From Hetaerina americana (lineage: Eukaryota > Arthropoda > Insecta > Odonata > Calopterygidae): 64,000 nucleotides of DNA. A program made the position numbers and the translations under genes. The notes under the pieces are model-generated. The model ran no database searches and was not told the DNA's origin. It was given only the letters and a program-made list of their open reading frames with translations. Of the stretch, positions 31,578 through 42,330 are shown piece by piece; within the stretch, counting starts at the first letter, position 1, and each line of letters starts with the position of its first letter. Where the stretch lies: the NCBI GenBank assembly GCA_022747635.1, contig JAKTNV010000194.1, forward strand, positions 339,001-403,000, written 5' to 3'.

Positions 31578-32650
31578 TTAAGAATGGATTTTAGGATTAG
31601 AGGAAAGTTCTCTACTAGGTAACGGTCGGAGATTATAGGGGAAAGAGGGATTGGAAGGAGGACTTGGAGTTGCAATATAATCTTCAAGGCCTTCGAAGTT
31701 GGATGGTGATAAGGAGACAAGAGCGGGTTCTTTTGGAGAGGGGTATGCTGGAGGTTGCTCGGCGTCTTGTGGTGCCATGCCGTCACCTAAAAACAGGGGT
31801 AAGGGATTATCTGGCGGTGAGGGTAAAAGGTTACGCATATGAGCTAGGAGACGTCTTCCGTCTTTCAGGTCCTCTATGTCTGCGGTAACCGGGCTTCTAA
31901 ATTTAACTGTTTTGGAGGGTTCTCTCCAACGGGAAACTAACTTCCGTGCTTGACCACTTGGTGCTTGCTGTTTCGATAAGTGAGCAATGCGAAGCCCAGT
32001 TGTTCGTCCCAATCAGAGTGGTCTTGGGCTGCATAATGGGGAGTCACGGAAGCAAAGGAATGGTGTGCATGCCCTAGACGACCATTTGAGGCGGGGTTAT
32101 ATGGAGAGAAGTGAAGATAGATTTTATTTTCAGTTCCCTGCAAACGTTTTTCATTAGTTCCGAAGTGAAGTTTGCACCTCTGTCTGCCAGTAAATATTTA
32201 AGCACACCGTGACGGCAAATTATGTGCTCGACAAAAAATCCTGCTACTGTTTTGGCCGATTGATCTGGAATCGTAAGGGCTTCATGATATCTTGTGAAAT
32301 AATCTTGGCGAGTTAAATGATATTGGTTAACTCGGAGGGATAGGGGTAGTGGTCCAACAATATCCAAAGCTAATTTCTCAATTGGGTAGGCGGCTTCAAC
32401 CAGTGGCTGTATTGGAATATTATTCACGCGTAATTTGCTCTTTTGGCATTCGATGCAATGCTGAACGTACTGGAGGGTGTCGGAATAACAGCCTTTCCAG
32501 TTGAAGTGTCGCTGGACGATTTCCACCATTTTCTCGATTCCGCGATGATTCCTGATAGGAAATTATCGTGGCAACGAGTCAAAATGAATTTCCGCATATT
32601 TTTGGGTGCACATATTATAAAAATTGGTTCAATCTCCGAAGGGTCAACTT
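31578..32650 (-). pseudogene. Gypsy copy C integrase, catalytic Glu lost
   Basis: The integrase joins element cDNA to host DNA. An HHCC-type zinc region (CHDNFLSG..., HCIECQKSK), the first Asp (LALDIVGPLP) and the second Asp region (LLADRGANFTSEL) are visible. Then comes SPYNPASNGRLGHAHHS, where the family normally has NGxxER: the DDE Glu codon is GGG at 32072-32074. Frame changes lie near 32545, 32120 and 31960. The C-terminal region (KLVSRWREPSKTVKFRSPVTADIE, FPYNLRPL) runs to about 31578. RT and RNase H, which should precede it, are missing. Confidence 0.8.
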
Positions 32651-32929
32651 TCTATAGCACATTTTCCTCATCGTAAAAGTAGCCGGACTAATGGGAACTC
32701 CTTGAACCCGTCCCATCGCCTTTCTCCACGAAGTCATTCAGTTTATGAAACAGTGTTGCACCGTGTCGGCCTCTTCGCAGGGTCCTAATGGGGGATTCTC
32801 GCACGAAATGAAATCTACTTCCTCACCTTTACTGCAAACAGATTCTAAAGACATCATGTGGTCAGGTTCAAATTTAATGGTCTTGTTCTCAAATAAATCT
32901 AACTACGATACTTTTTCATAAAATCCAAG

Positions 32930-33264
32930 CCAAATATGCCTTCATTGAGTGGGTCCCCTAGATTTATTACTAAAGCATCATGAGGGTAAACACGATTGTC
33001 TATACAGAAAGGTACGCGACTCTGACCGTTTGTCATCAATACATGACCTGAGGCGCTTCTCACTCACGCGCGGTCGTACGGGGCTATTCCTAATGTATCT
33101 AAAAGGAACACTCTTTCGTGAAGTATCGTGACCGCCGCGCCTGTGTCTACAAGGAAGTGACGTAATTTTCCTATAATCTGCACGCTAATCGTCATTCCTT
33201 TCACTGGAGTGATGGATAGGATGAGGTCTTCCCCAACCCGCTGGTCGGGGTCATCCCGTTTCCC
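32930..33264 (-). pseudogene. Gypsy copy C protease
   Basis: In the -1 frame after the frameshift signal come VGEDLILSIT, FLVDTGAAVTIL (active site intact) and, after a frame change, EGIFGLDFMKKY near 32935. Beyond this, decayed linker sequence continues to about 32700 and then joins pre-integrase sequence (FTMRKM/ENVLY-like), so RT and RNase H (normally about 1.8 kb) are deleted. Confidence 0.8.
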
Positions 33265-33840
33265 GTGGCCATTCGGTTTGAGCGCTCTGGACAATTAATT
33301 GGAAGGTGGCCAACTTCCTTACATATTCCGATGCAAAGCGGGGGACAGTCTCGGGAAATATGTCTCCTTGCTCCGCAGTTAAAACAAGCTCGAGTTTTAG
33401 AGCGACAATCGCGAGCTATGTGGCCCGCGCACCCACAGGAAAAGCATTTTGCAGCGTATCCGGTATTTGAGGTGTTAGCTGTAGCATTCGGCCGCATAGG
33501 AGCTTCGTACGAGGCGGGTTTACTACCGGCAGAGTTATTTTGGGGCAAAAAGCGAGCGCTTCTTTAGTTCTGCACTGTATTAACTTTTGCTGACGCCAGT
33601 AGTTGAACGCAATTTGAAAACATCCGTTCTAGGGAGAGGAGGGAAACGCGAGCTAAGAACTTCTTACGCGGGTTTCTGGAAAAACTTTTCAGACTCTCTA
33701 GAATGTGAGGATTGGCCGAAGCATATTCTGCCGCCGATTTGTTGCTTGTGAATGGATTATTCCCTGTAGGAGAGGCTGCGGTGGCAGGCTCAATGGAGTG
33801 CACAGTAGGATCTAAATCATTTTGGGTAGTGGAACCCCTT
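33215..33840 (-). pseudogene. Gypsy copy C gag, 5' part shortened
   Basis: The capsid part resembles copy A (AEYASANPHILESLKSFSR against AEFIKSNPHVIESYELFSK; LARVSLLSLERMFSNC). It then jumps, after about 33570, to the knuckle region CFSCGCAGHIARDC, CFNCGARRHISRDC and CIGICKEVGHLPINC. The central third of gag is deleted relative to copy A. The N-terminus is not clear; 33841-34133 is leader sequence without a gene. Confidence 0.75.
33231..33264 (-). promoter_or_regulatory. -1 ribosomal frameshift signal, gypsy copy C
   Basis: Minus strand: GGGAAAC (33258-33264) in gag phase (T GGA AAC context gives TGN), a 7-nt spacer (33251-33257), then a 20-nt stem-loop (33231-33250) with arms CCCCGACC and GGTTGGGG and loop AGCG. 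One G-T wobble and an A-T pair replace G-C and G-T pairs of copy A. Confidence 0.8.
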
Positions 33841-34133
33841 AGTGAAGTCGACTAAAAATGGGGAGAGAAATGGTTTAGCGGGGAATAACTAGGCATAGCC
33901 ATGACGGTAAACAGTAGCACGCGACACAGAAATATGAAAATGAATGCAGGTTACACTAGATTAGCCAGAGCAATAAGTTCAACTAACATACACAAAAGGG
34001 AAAAAACAAAATTATCAGTGGATAAGATTCCAGTATTTTGATGAGGAATTGAAAAATTATCTTGGAATGTTAATGAACCACTTGGGGGATTATGTTTTAG
34101 GTTACGGGTTCGAGACTCAAAATTTCTGTGCGA

Positions 34134-34175
34134 CCCTACACCTGACACCAGGATAATGTCGCGTGGTTGGCGACA
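34134..34175 (-). mobile_element. Primer site and 19-bp LTR remnant, gypsy copy C
   Basis: CCCTACACCTGACACCA (34134-34150) is the primer site. Six bases later comes TGTCGCGTGG (34157), the LTR terminus. After about 19 bases the LTR stops, at GGCGACACA, and Penelope-related sequence begins. Copies A, B and D have a three-base gap between LTR and primer site; here it is six. Confidence 0.65.
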
Positions 34176-34179
34176 CAAC

Positions 34180-34860
34180 AGCCACTCTCAACAAATACCT
34201 TGACAATCTACATCTTGCACTCCTCAAATACAGTTAACCAGAAACGCTAAAAAAATAAAATGCGCCACTCCACCCGACCACACACACCACACAATAACAA
34301 GCTCACATCTGACGCAGGACTCAACCTTTGCGCCACCTATTTCCCCGGATCACACAGACTGAAAACCTTTCTTGAAGAACTATCTCCTATTTGACATGAC
34401 AATGACGCGAACTCATCCTTACTACCCCAATACCCATGTCATGCAAACAGACGACCCGCCAATCTCAAAAACCTTCTTACATCCACCAACCCTTCGGCAC
34501 CCCCCCCCGTGACAAATTTCCTGATATTTCCCCTACTTGCAACCATCCCCGATGTTAAACCTGTCTTCTTATTAGGTCTACTCCCCACTCCCTACATTCT
34601 CTCATTGCCCCCTCACCACGTTCCCACACTAATTGCCTATCAAAAAACATAATTTATCTTTCTTCATGCAAACATTGCACTTCCTTTGACAGAGGCAAAT
34701 GCATTACCCCCTTATCTATTCGAATGAATAATCACCGGTACTCCTGCAATTCTGCCTCACTCTCTTCTCTTCCTATCCCTTCACACGCCAATTCCCACAA
34801 CCTTTCATTCGACCAGCCTTTTGCCCATTACTGTGCCGCTCGTGTGAAATTTTCCGTACA
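34180..34860 (+). mobile_element. Penelope-like element C-terminal region, GIY-YIG-like
   Basis: Plus-strand frames show the Penelope linker and endonuclease layout: RRPANLKNLLTSTNPS, then CNHPRCKTCLL-like Cys pairs (about 34540), NIIYLSSCKHCTSFDRGKC, PLSIRMNNHRYSCNS and HANSHNLSFDQPF. The usual YIGET core is degraded (FDRGK). GIY-YIG endonucleases nick the target in Penelope elements. No RT precedes it. It may belong to either Penelope type in the window. Confidence 0.65.
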
Positions 34861-34869
34861 ATCTTTATA

Positions 34870-35600
34870 TTAATAAAAATAAATATCTCACCGTCCGTCC
34901 TACCTTAGCGTCTGCCACATAGACAAATATTAAACAATTGAACACGGGTGAAAATGTCATCATTCTTAAAGGGGCTTGCATACCAACATAATAAAAACAA
35001 AATCTTGACTATCAGACTGTCCAAATCCGCGAAAAAAAAAACATTTCCCGTTATTTTCTGAACACACAGCTCAGTAGACAGTTATATCTAAATGTGTCAC
35101 ATTAACTAACATTCAACAGGAAGAAATGTTAGAGTTCCTGAAATTTGACATGATACAAGTCCTATTAATTAATATTTAAATAAATTTTCATCGCATTCTT
35201 AATGAAATGAAACCAAAACTGTTTCATTCGTTCCTACATAATATTAATAACTACTTACAGTTGTATGAAGTCCTAAAATCGCAACCATATACTAGCCTGG
35301 CGGTATTTTGAATGATGGGTACGGTAATCACTAAGTCACGCTATCACATTATGCATGAGAATAGTGGTCACTTTATATGATGATTCAATCACTTCCAGCT
35401 CCTCGGTCCAATCCCTTTTTTATTCATAATATCTGGGATTTTACACATCCTCTCAATGCCCAGTTTCCTATTTTATTTAAATTCTGAATTAATCGTCTGT
35501 GTAAAGAATTATATAAAAAAATAAAGATTGAAGGCACGAGGTTTGGCTGAAAACCAAAATCCACACACGTGCTTGTAGACTATGCAAACAAAATTACCTC
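34870..35600. other. AT-rich stretch, nothing recognised
   Basis: No coding frame, repeat unit or element end was recognised. Confidence 0.6.
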
Positions 35601-36790
35601 TAGAAGCACTCCTGGTCAGTAGACATGTGGAAGCTGCATTACCTCTCAACAGGCATGCTAAGGTTTGAGGTCGTTAAACTATTCATACAGTGTATTTCGA
35701 GAAGCGGATGAAGTATGGAGACATGTTCTAGTGTAAAAAAACAAAATGACCTCCATAAGCAATCCTGGTCTCTAGGCTCTTGGAAGTAACATTCCGAGGC
35801 ATGCGAAGGTATGAGAGCGTTGCGTTCATTTGGTGTATTTTGAGAAGCGGAAGTTTGGAGATGTGTTCTAGCACTACAAGCAAAATGCCTTTCAGAATCA
35901 CTTTTAGTCTTGGCATATGGAAGTAACATTCCCCTCCAACACGCATGCCCAGGGTTGAGGTCGTTGCATACTTCCAGATGGTTTTGAGAAGCGGAAGTAT
36001 GGAGACGTGTTCTAATTCTGGAAAATGAATGACCTGTAGATGAACTCTTGGTCTTCAATCGTGGAAGTAACATTCCCACACATTACGCATGCCCAGATTT
36101 GAGGTCTATGCAGTATTCATCCAGTGTATTTTGAGAAGCAGAAGTATGGAGACTGGTTGTAGTATTACAAAAACATGACGGTTAGAATAACTCCTGATCT
36201 GGGCACCAGAAAGTATCATTCGCCCAAACACGCCAGCCCAGGTTTGAGGTCGTTGTAATTTATATTCAACCAGTGTATTTTGAGGAGGGGAAGTATGGAG
36301 ACATGTTCTTGTAATACAAAGAAAATGTCCTTCAGAAGCACTTTTTGTCTTGGCCTATGGAAGTAACATTACCCTCCAACACGCATGCGCAGTTCTGATA
36401 TCGTTTTATTCATCCAATGTATTTTGAGAAGCGGAAGTTTGGAGACGTGTCCTAGTACTACGAACAAAATGACTTTCAGAAGCACTCCTAGTCTCGGCAT
36501 GTGAAAGTAACATTATTCCACTACACGCATGCGCAAGTTTTAAATCGTTTCATTCACCCAGTGTATTCTGAGAAGCGGAAGTATAGAGACGTGTCCTAGT
36601 ACTACAAACACAATGACTTCCAGGAGCACTCCTGGTCTGGCGGCATGTGGAAGTAACAATCCCCCTCTAACACATTTGCGCAGGTTTGAGGTTGTCACGT
36701 TAATCAAGTGTATTTTGAGAAGCAGAAGTATGGAGATTTGTTCTAGCGCTATGTCAACACGATTTAAACCTTGCTCTGGTAAAACTTTCA
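35600..36790. repeat. ~145-bp diverged tandem repeat array, 8 units
   Basis: The marker GTATTTTGAGAAGCGGAAGT recurs at about 35695, 35841, 35983, 36124, 36274, 36415, 36560 and 36710, a period of 140-150 bases. Each unit also carries ACRYGTTCTAG, AGAAGCACTCCTGGTCT and ACACGCATGCGCAG-like stretches. Units differ by 10-25% by eye. A minus-strand frame stays open over three units but reads no known protein. This is satellite-like. Confidence 0.85.
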
Positions 36791-36799
36791 ACTGCTTGA

Positions 36800-37095
36800 A
36801 AAGTGATTCCTATTGAGGTTTATCATCGGTTAAGGGCCCTTTATGGAAACAATGCTGGCCATAGGTGAGACGAGGGGACGTGTTCCTGCTCTATGTCAGC
36901 ATGGCGAATTTAAACAGCGCAACTTATAGAAGTGACTCCTACTGAGATTCAACCGTCGTTTTAAAAGGCTGTTCATTACGATGATGATGCTGTATGTAGA
37001 GCTCCTGTTAATGGATGGGTGGTAAAATTTCGTGGTTGTGAGCCTGGAAAAGCCAATAATTGGTCAATGAAACCGGCAGCGGACCTCCGATAACT
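36800..37095 (+). pseudogene. Two partial mariner-type transposase HTH fragments
   Basis: Near 36802 VIPIEVYHRLRALYGNNA, and near 36931 VTPTEIQPSF then AVHYDDDAVCRAPVNGWVVKFR and CEPGKANN, both resemble the N-terminal HTH_48 region of mariner/Mos1-type transposases (pattern EIhxRLxAVYGDDAVSRxxVxxWVxkFR). The second repeats the start of the first, so this is a duplicated or chimeric remnant. No DDD catalytic domain is present. Confidence 0.55.
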
Positions 37096-37464
37096 GACCC
37101 ACAGGCAGTATAAACATTGCAAACTCGTCATTGAAGATTTGATTGAAAATGACCAAACGCGAATCACTGATATCAAAAGCATATATCGCAAACCATATTT
37201 TTAGAATACAAATACTGTTGTACGTTTCGGCTTCATAATTGAAAATTTGGGACATTGTAAAATCTGTGTTCACGATGGGTTCACTTAAAGAGAAGAAACA
37301 AAATCCTCCTTGATCCCTTATGCGATCTTGTGCCATGCAATTTTAGTTTTTTCCCTCTGAACTCAAAAGAAACCTGAAAGGGTAATCAATACACCTCGGA
37401 CGATGAGGAGGCGAAGGCAAAAATTTGATAACAGCACACTGTTTAATCTCGCCATGTAGACATA

Positions 37465-37585
37465 TAGCACACACTAGAACACGTCTCCATACTTCCTCCG
37501 CCCCTCAAAATACACTGGATTAATGTAAAGACCTCAAACTTTCGAATTTGTGTTCGAGAGGGAATGATACTTCCACAAGCCCATG
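37465..37585 (-). repeat. Inverted unit of the ~145-bp repeat
   Basis: CTAGAACACGTCTCCATACTTCC...CCTCAAAATACACTGG near 37472 is the reverse complement of the array marker, followed by the complement of the GTTTGAGGTC and GGAAGTAtCATTC parts. It ends where the RTE fragment starts. 37096-37464 shows no gene. Confidence 0.8.
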
Positions 37586-38590
37586 CCAGGAGGAACGTGG
37601 AATGTTAGGACAATGATTATGACGGGTAAACTGGAGAAAATTAAGCGAGAGATGGAAAATGGAAGAATAGATATTTTAGGTCTATGTGACGTGAGATGGA
37701 AGGATAGCGGGGATTACTGGAGTGATAATTATAAAATAATATACAGCGGCAGGGACAAGATGCCATGAGGGGTTGCCATAATATTAAATGAAGAGGTAGG
37801 AAGAAGCATAGTCAACATAGAGCAAGTAACGGATAGATTATTACTAGCAGAGATAAAAGCAGAACCGACGAACTTGGTTATTATTCAGGTATACATGCCA
37901 CCGAGCAACCAAAAGGAAGAAGATGTCGATAGGATATACCATCAGTTAGAGGGCATAATCGCGTGTGTTCCTGCAGGGAAACATTTGATAGTGATGGCGG
38001 ATTTGAATGCAACGGTAGGCGAAGGAAGAGATAGTGATGAGGTGGGGGACTACGGTTTAGGCACGAGGCATGACCATGGTGAGAAACCACTGGAGTTCTG
38101 AAGGAGACAGGGGTTAGTCATCACCAACACTTGGTTTAGACACCACAAAAGATGCAGGTATACATGGAAAATGCCAGGTGACTCAGAAAGTTATCAGCTA
38201 GATTATATCCTGGTAAGACACAGGTTTAGGAACAGTGTGTTAATTCGCACAGCTACCCGGGGGCGGATGTGGACTGTGACCACAATTTAGTTGTTATGAA
38301 AGGTAGCGCGCGTTTCAAAAAGATAAGGCAGGGGCGGCAAGTTAGAAAATGGAATGTTGAAGCAGTAAATGGTTTGAAAAGGAAGGAGTAACAACAGGCG
38401 GTAGAGGAAATCATGGAGGATAGTAAAGGCTAAGTACTATCGAAGAAAAATGGGAAACTATCATTAAAGGGTTATTGAAAGCCGAAAAAGGCACTATTGG
38501 AATCGGTAACGCTAAAAGGACTAGGAAACCATGGATCACGGATGAGATGATTACAAAGTTGGATGAGGGGAGAAAATGGATGAAAGCTTT
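37586..38590 (+). mobile_element. RTE-type LINE copy 4, endonuclease only
   Basis: A plus-strand RTE fragment begins exactly at GTWNVRTMIMTGKLE. It continues through LGLCDVRWKDSG, VYMPPSNQKEED and IVMADLNATVGEGRD, then WKMPGDSESYQLDY and CDHNLVVMKG (catalytic His present). Stops occur at about 37766 and 38099 and frame changes after 38235. It ends near 38585, in sequence corresponding to the start of the RT region in copy 3. Both ends are truncated. It is the only RTE copy on the plus strand. Confidence 0.8.
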
Positions 38591-39035
38591 CCTTGAAATG
38601 AAATGATTTTCTTTATCCTTTTTAAGCACGTACGGCTGGGGGAGGGAAACAAAGGAATCCCCAAAGGTTCCCAATTCCTCCAAAGGTCCTCTTTGGTACC
38701 CACCCCCTGCATAAAACTCCTCAGGAAAGAACAAAGGGAAAACTCTTAATCTCGTTGTTTAAGGCAGACAAAATATGCTTTCCCGGGAAAAACCGGTGTC
38801 GTCTGTATGCGCATTTCCTTTCATGGTGCCGACTGCCAACCCCACTTGTACGTCAACACCGTAGATAGGAGCAAGAATTCATGTGTGACAATTATTTGAC
38901 GTGTTTTTATTACAGGACAATCTAATTGACATTAATTTCAGGTAAAGCTGTAGAACACATAATTACCACAACTATTAGGGGGCAGAACGACAGTATTGTT
39001 AGATCGAGACTCGGGATGTCCCTACAGTGGACAGA
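38591..39035. other. Unassigned sequence
   Basis: No coding frame or element was recognised. If the exon candidate at 39066 is real, this would be sequence downstream of its gene. Confidence 0.5.
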
Positions 39036-39041
39036 TTTATT
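39036..39041 (-). terminator. Possible poly(A) signal AATAAA
   Basis: AATAAA on the minus strand, 25 bases after the stop codon of the 39066-39227 candidate exon. Confidence 0.3.
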
Positions 39042-39065
39042 ATTCCGAAGAGCAGAATAGCTAAA

Positions 39066-39227
39066 TTATAGTGCTGCATCAAAATTTTTCTTGACTATAA
39101 ATCGGCCAATATTTTTAGCCATAAACTGTCCTTGGCTCTGTGAAATGACATCGGAAGTTATTTCTTTAAAGGTATCATTGATGCCATTTGAGTGTCTGGC
39201 TGCAGATGCCATGGCACTATGGCATCC
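39066..39227 (-). CDS. Candidate host 3'-terminal exon
   Basis: On the minus strand a good acceptor, GATGCTATTTCAG|GG, is followed by a 54-codon frame. It includes MASAARHSNGINDTFKEI, then TSDVISQSQGQFMAKNIGRF and ends IVKKNFDAAL before TAA at 39066-39068. AATAAA lies 25 bases further. It reads like a compact amphipathic C-terminus and has no TE motif. I cannot name the protein. No upstream exon was found; a processed fragment or chance are alternatives. Confidence 0.35.
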   Translation of the reverse strand, partial: GCHSAMASAARHSNGINDTFKEITSDVISQSQGQFMAKNIGRFIVKKNFDAAL

Positions 39228-39559
39228 CTGAAATAGCATCGACAAACGAATTGATATGCAGTAGTCATTTGTCAAAATCGTCCAACAAAACAATCTAAAC
39301 ATGTGACTTAAGAGTTAATTCAGGAAGTTTTAACGCACCTGATTTTTATTCCGTTTTTACTCAATGTGAAAATTTAAGTTTCAACAATTCTAAAGTTGAG
39401 CCAACGGCATTAATGAATTTATATTCGCAACATGGGACGATTATTGTCCATTGCTTTTGAGTTCTCTTGAGAATATTGAAGACTGTGATTGATGGGCAGA
39501 TTGTTAAGTAAGCCAGAAAAGGGAAAGAAAAGGGTTGGGATTGAATGAAAGAAGTGTCC

Positions 39560-39925
39560 ATTATGGACACAATGCACAAAGATGCAAAGGTGCGATTTAG
39601 AGCAAATGTACTTTCCTTTCTCCACAAATATATGCTGGCCATTGAAGATGTTTTTCTTTCTTGCAAGCAAGAAAGTCATTTCATGATGTATCCGGGCTTC
39701 GTTTTGGTAATATCATTTAATAAATAAGCGAATGAATAAATAACCATGCATGGAAAGGAGTATATAAAATACGTAAAATATGTAATTATATTTAAGAATG
39801 CGAACCATTGCCTATTAGTGTACACGCCTGGGCTATCTCTCCAGCAATGCAAGTTAATACCTCGTAGCTTCATTCTGGCTCGATTTCTGCTTTGTTTCCA
39901 AATTTCCGCGTCCTATGATTACTGC
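39560..39925 (-). repeat. Inverted fragment of repeat family R
   Basis: This is the reverse complement of about 10040-10340: the CTTGCTTGCAAG palindrome near 39662, and TGCGAACCATTGCCTATTAGTG near 39799 matching 10143-10164 in reverse. Identity is high in this 300-base part only, so it is the most mobile or most conserved piece of the repeat. Confidence 0.7.
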
Positions 39926-40830
39926 AAAACGGATAATAATAACAATTATATGGGGACAGTTTACCGCAATGCGAATAATCACAGTAGTAAATGGGGCGAC
40001 TGGATAAATAACGAAGAGAGAACGGAATCTTAGCTTAAACTTGAAAAGTGAATAATACAATACTACAAGTACTAATTAAGTACTTTTTCGGGTAAGTACA
40101 TTGATAAATACCCAAGAATATTACCGAAGTGACAAGTTGATGACGGGAGTTTAACATTAAGGAATTCAACAGCTTCACGAAGCTATATTTACCCTTAGTT
40201 TTGAAACTAAGAGATTCGTTAAACATCGGTCTACATGACATAAACAAATCAAAAGACGAACATATCAAAACGCATGCTTTTGGCACAATTACGCGGAAAC
40301 CTATGTCGTTCTTCATTAGTATTAGGCTGGAAACACACACGCACGTCTTATTTCCGTTATTCACTTGTTTCAAATTAACAACAGTTTTAACGCGCAAAAA
40401 TGATACGTTTCACGAAAACATTACAGATGCAAACAATGCAATTCTCTCAGGATACATTCAGTAAAGATTTATTACTCAAATATTCTAGAACTATTTATAC
40501 ACCCTAATACATAGGATTTATTACGAATACGGCTCATGTCTACGTGTCAATTAGCATACTGTCATGCTATTGAGAACGAAATTAGATGTACTACAACGCT
40601 GAATAGGTGGTCACAACACAATAAAAAACGTTGTACTCATGTCGCAATTGACCCACATTGATACACATGATATTCGACAGAAAAAACAAAGACTAAATGA
40701 GTAATGTAAATATTTTAAATGCTTTGCTCAATGATGTGACATCAGATATGCTCTACTGTTCTAAAAATGTTCATTCCTTCTCCAGGAATTCCAACATTGC
40801 CTAAACTATACATTTGGCACTGATTCCAAA
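39926..40830. other. Unassigned AT-rich sequence
   Basis: Only short open stretches without motif support are seen. Confidence 0.5.
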
Positions 40831-40835
40831 CTGTG

Positions 40836-40905
40836 CAGTTCATGTGTGAATTCCACACGACTACCACCCCGAACTTCGGGTTGATTACTGCTTTTATGGT
40901 CTCTC
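40836..40905 (+). mobile_element. SINE tail fragment
   Basis: The parts CATGTGTGAATTCCACA and TTGATTACTGCTTTTATGG correspond to the tail of the SINE at 49403-49691. The tRNA-like head is missing. A C-rich run follows at 40904-40922. Confidence 0.5.
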
Positions 40906-40935
40906 TCCCCCCCCCCCCCACCCTCTCGCCGTTCC
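40904..40935. repeat. CT/C-rich low-complexity run
   Basis: CTCTC followed by about 14 C and short C-rich sequence. Confidence 0.85.
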
Positions 40936-41149
40936 CCCCACATTTCTTTGTACATTAATTCCTATTTATTAATTCCTAAATAAAATAGATTTGAGATTTT
41001 AGTCATCTTGGCAATGGTGCAAAATGACCTTAGCCCTTGATGTACCCTATAAACCCTTAATACTACTACCAGGATAACGTTTTGTAACATCTATCTGCTG
41101 GTGGTGCCCGGTAGCTCATTTACTCTAGAAGCCCCTGTCCATCAGCTGC

Positions 41150-41860
41150 CTCTGACATTTATATTGATGCCCATGATCCTTTATTGAGAGGGCCAATGAC
41201 CCTTAGTAAAAGGAGAGGATCAAAGTAAGAATCCGCATGTGTCCACGTGGTTGTTTCTCACTACAATGTAGTCCTGAGGGAATAACTGACCATGTTTTGC
41301 AGGAATATTCACAGCCAAACTGTCAGCTATCAAAAGGGCCCTAAAAGAGTTAAGAGAATGTAATGGCTCTTCTCTCATCTGTTCCCACTCATTGAGCTCC
41401 CTATAATCCATATCGGTCTTGTCATCAATGCACCTGATGGTTCAGGAGATCTATTATACCCTGTGGTCCCTTCAGATAAAGAGGAAGTAGGTATCCTCCA
41501 TATGGACTGCTGGTCATGTGGGAATACCAGGCATGGAAAAAGCTGGCAAAGCAGCAAAGGAAGCCCTGGTCAATCTCAAAACCGACTCAGCATTGCTTCC
41601 TCTGGTGGACGTCGGAGAATAAATTATAAAAGGCCAGATACCTCTTTTAAAATAAGAGGTAATTTAAGCAATAGTTTAGGGGAGGACCCCAACTTTTTAA
41701 GTAAGGTTTCCAGGTTTTTATAGGAAACTGACCTGAGCGGACAACTTAAGTTTCCGTTTCTTTTTTTTAAATAATTTTGTTTTTAACTATTTATATGTTT
41801 TTTATACATTGATGTATTTATCAAAATTGGATTGAGGTTTTAAACGTTTTAAAAAGTGGT
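41150..41860 (+). mobile_element. I-type LINE 3' end (copy 2), internally deleted
   Basis: FTAKLSAIKRALKELREC near 41309 and GNLSNSLGEDPNFL near 41660 match copies 1 and 3. About 250 bases between VDVG and the KRPDTSFKIRG part are missing (junction near 41617). It starts further upstream than copies 1 and 3 (RNase H start at about 41150), so it was not copied with the Jockey-B junction. 40936-41149 shows no gene. Confidence 0.6.
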
Positions 41861-41879
41861 GCAAAAACCCCAACTATTA

Positions 41880-42313
41880 CTACGGGTTGGTTTCTTTGGG
41901 TAAGACCATTGCCTTCAGCTGAGAGATCTCAATGAAAATGTTAATTAGTACGGAAGAGAGGAGTGATCCCATGTCTGCACTTTCATGATGTTCAATGTGC
42001 TTATCATTCCAAAGGAAGTATGAGTTCAAGAGGCAGAATTTGCGAGGTCCAGGTTAATCCTTAGCCAATCCCTGTGAGGTGAGGTTTTTGATGAGTAGCA
42101 TGGAGTCATCAATGGGTGTATTTGTGAACAAGGAGGTGACATCAAAGGTCACCAGCATGTTGACTTCTTGGACTTCAGCATTCCGAATAATGTGAATGAA
42201 ATCCATGGAAGTTTTAGCAAAAAAGTCAGTTTTTCTGGCGAAGAGTTGAAGAGGATGTGCAACATATTGCGCTAGCTTGTGGGTTGGTGCATCGATGTTG
42301 CTGACGATGGGTT
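41880..42313 (-). mobile_element. Penelope-like type 1 RT fragment (copy 2)
   Basis: The same minus-strand RT motifs as copy 1 (FDVTSLFTNTP; AMGSPLSS-like region reading MGSLLSSVL here) and the same 17-bp hairpin at 42289-42330. Confidence 0.7.
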
Positions 42314-42330
42314 GTCAGCAACATCGATGC

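Noticed and set aside
35600..36790. CRISPR-like regularly spaced repeats
   Set aside because: The whole ~145-bp unit repeats, including the parts between the conserved blocks, units are diverged, and the context is eukaryotic. It is a tandem satellite.
40904..40922. C tract as a gap or assembly artefact
   Set aside because: It is short and flanked by normal sequence. A homopolymer next to a SINE tail is a sufficient explanation.
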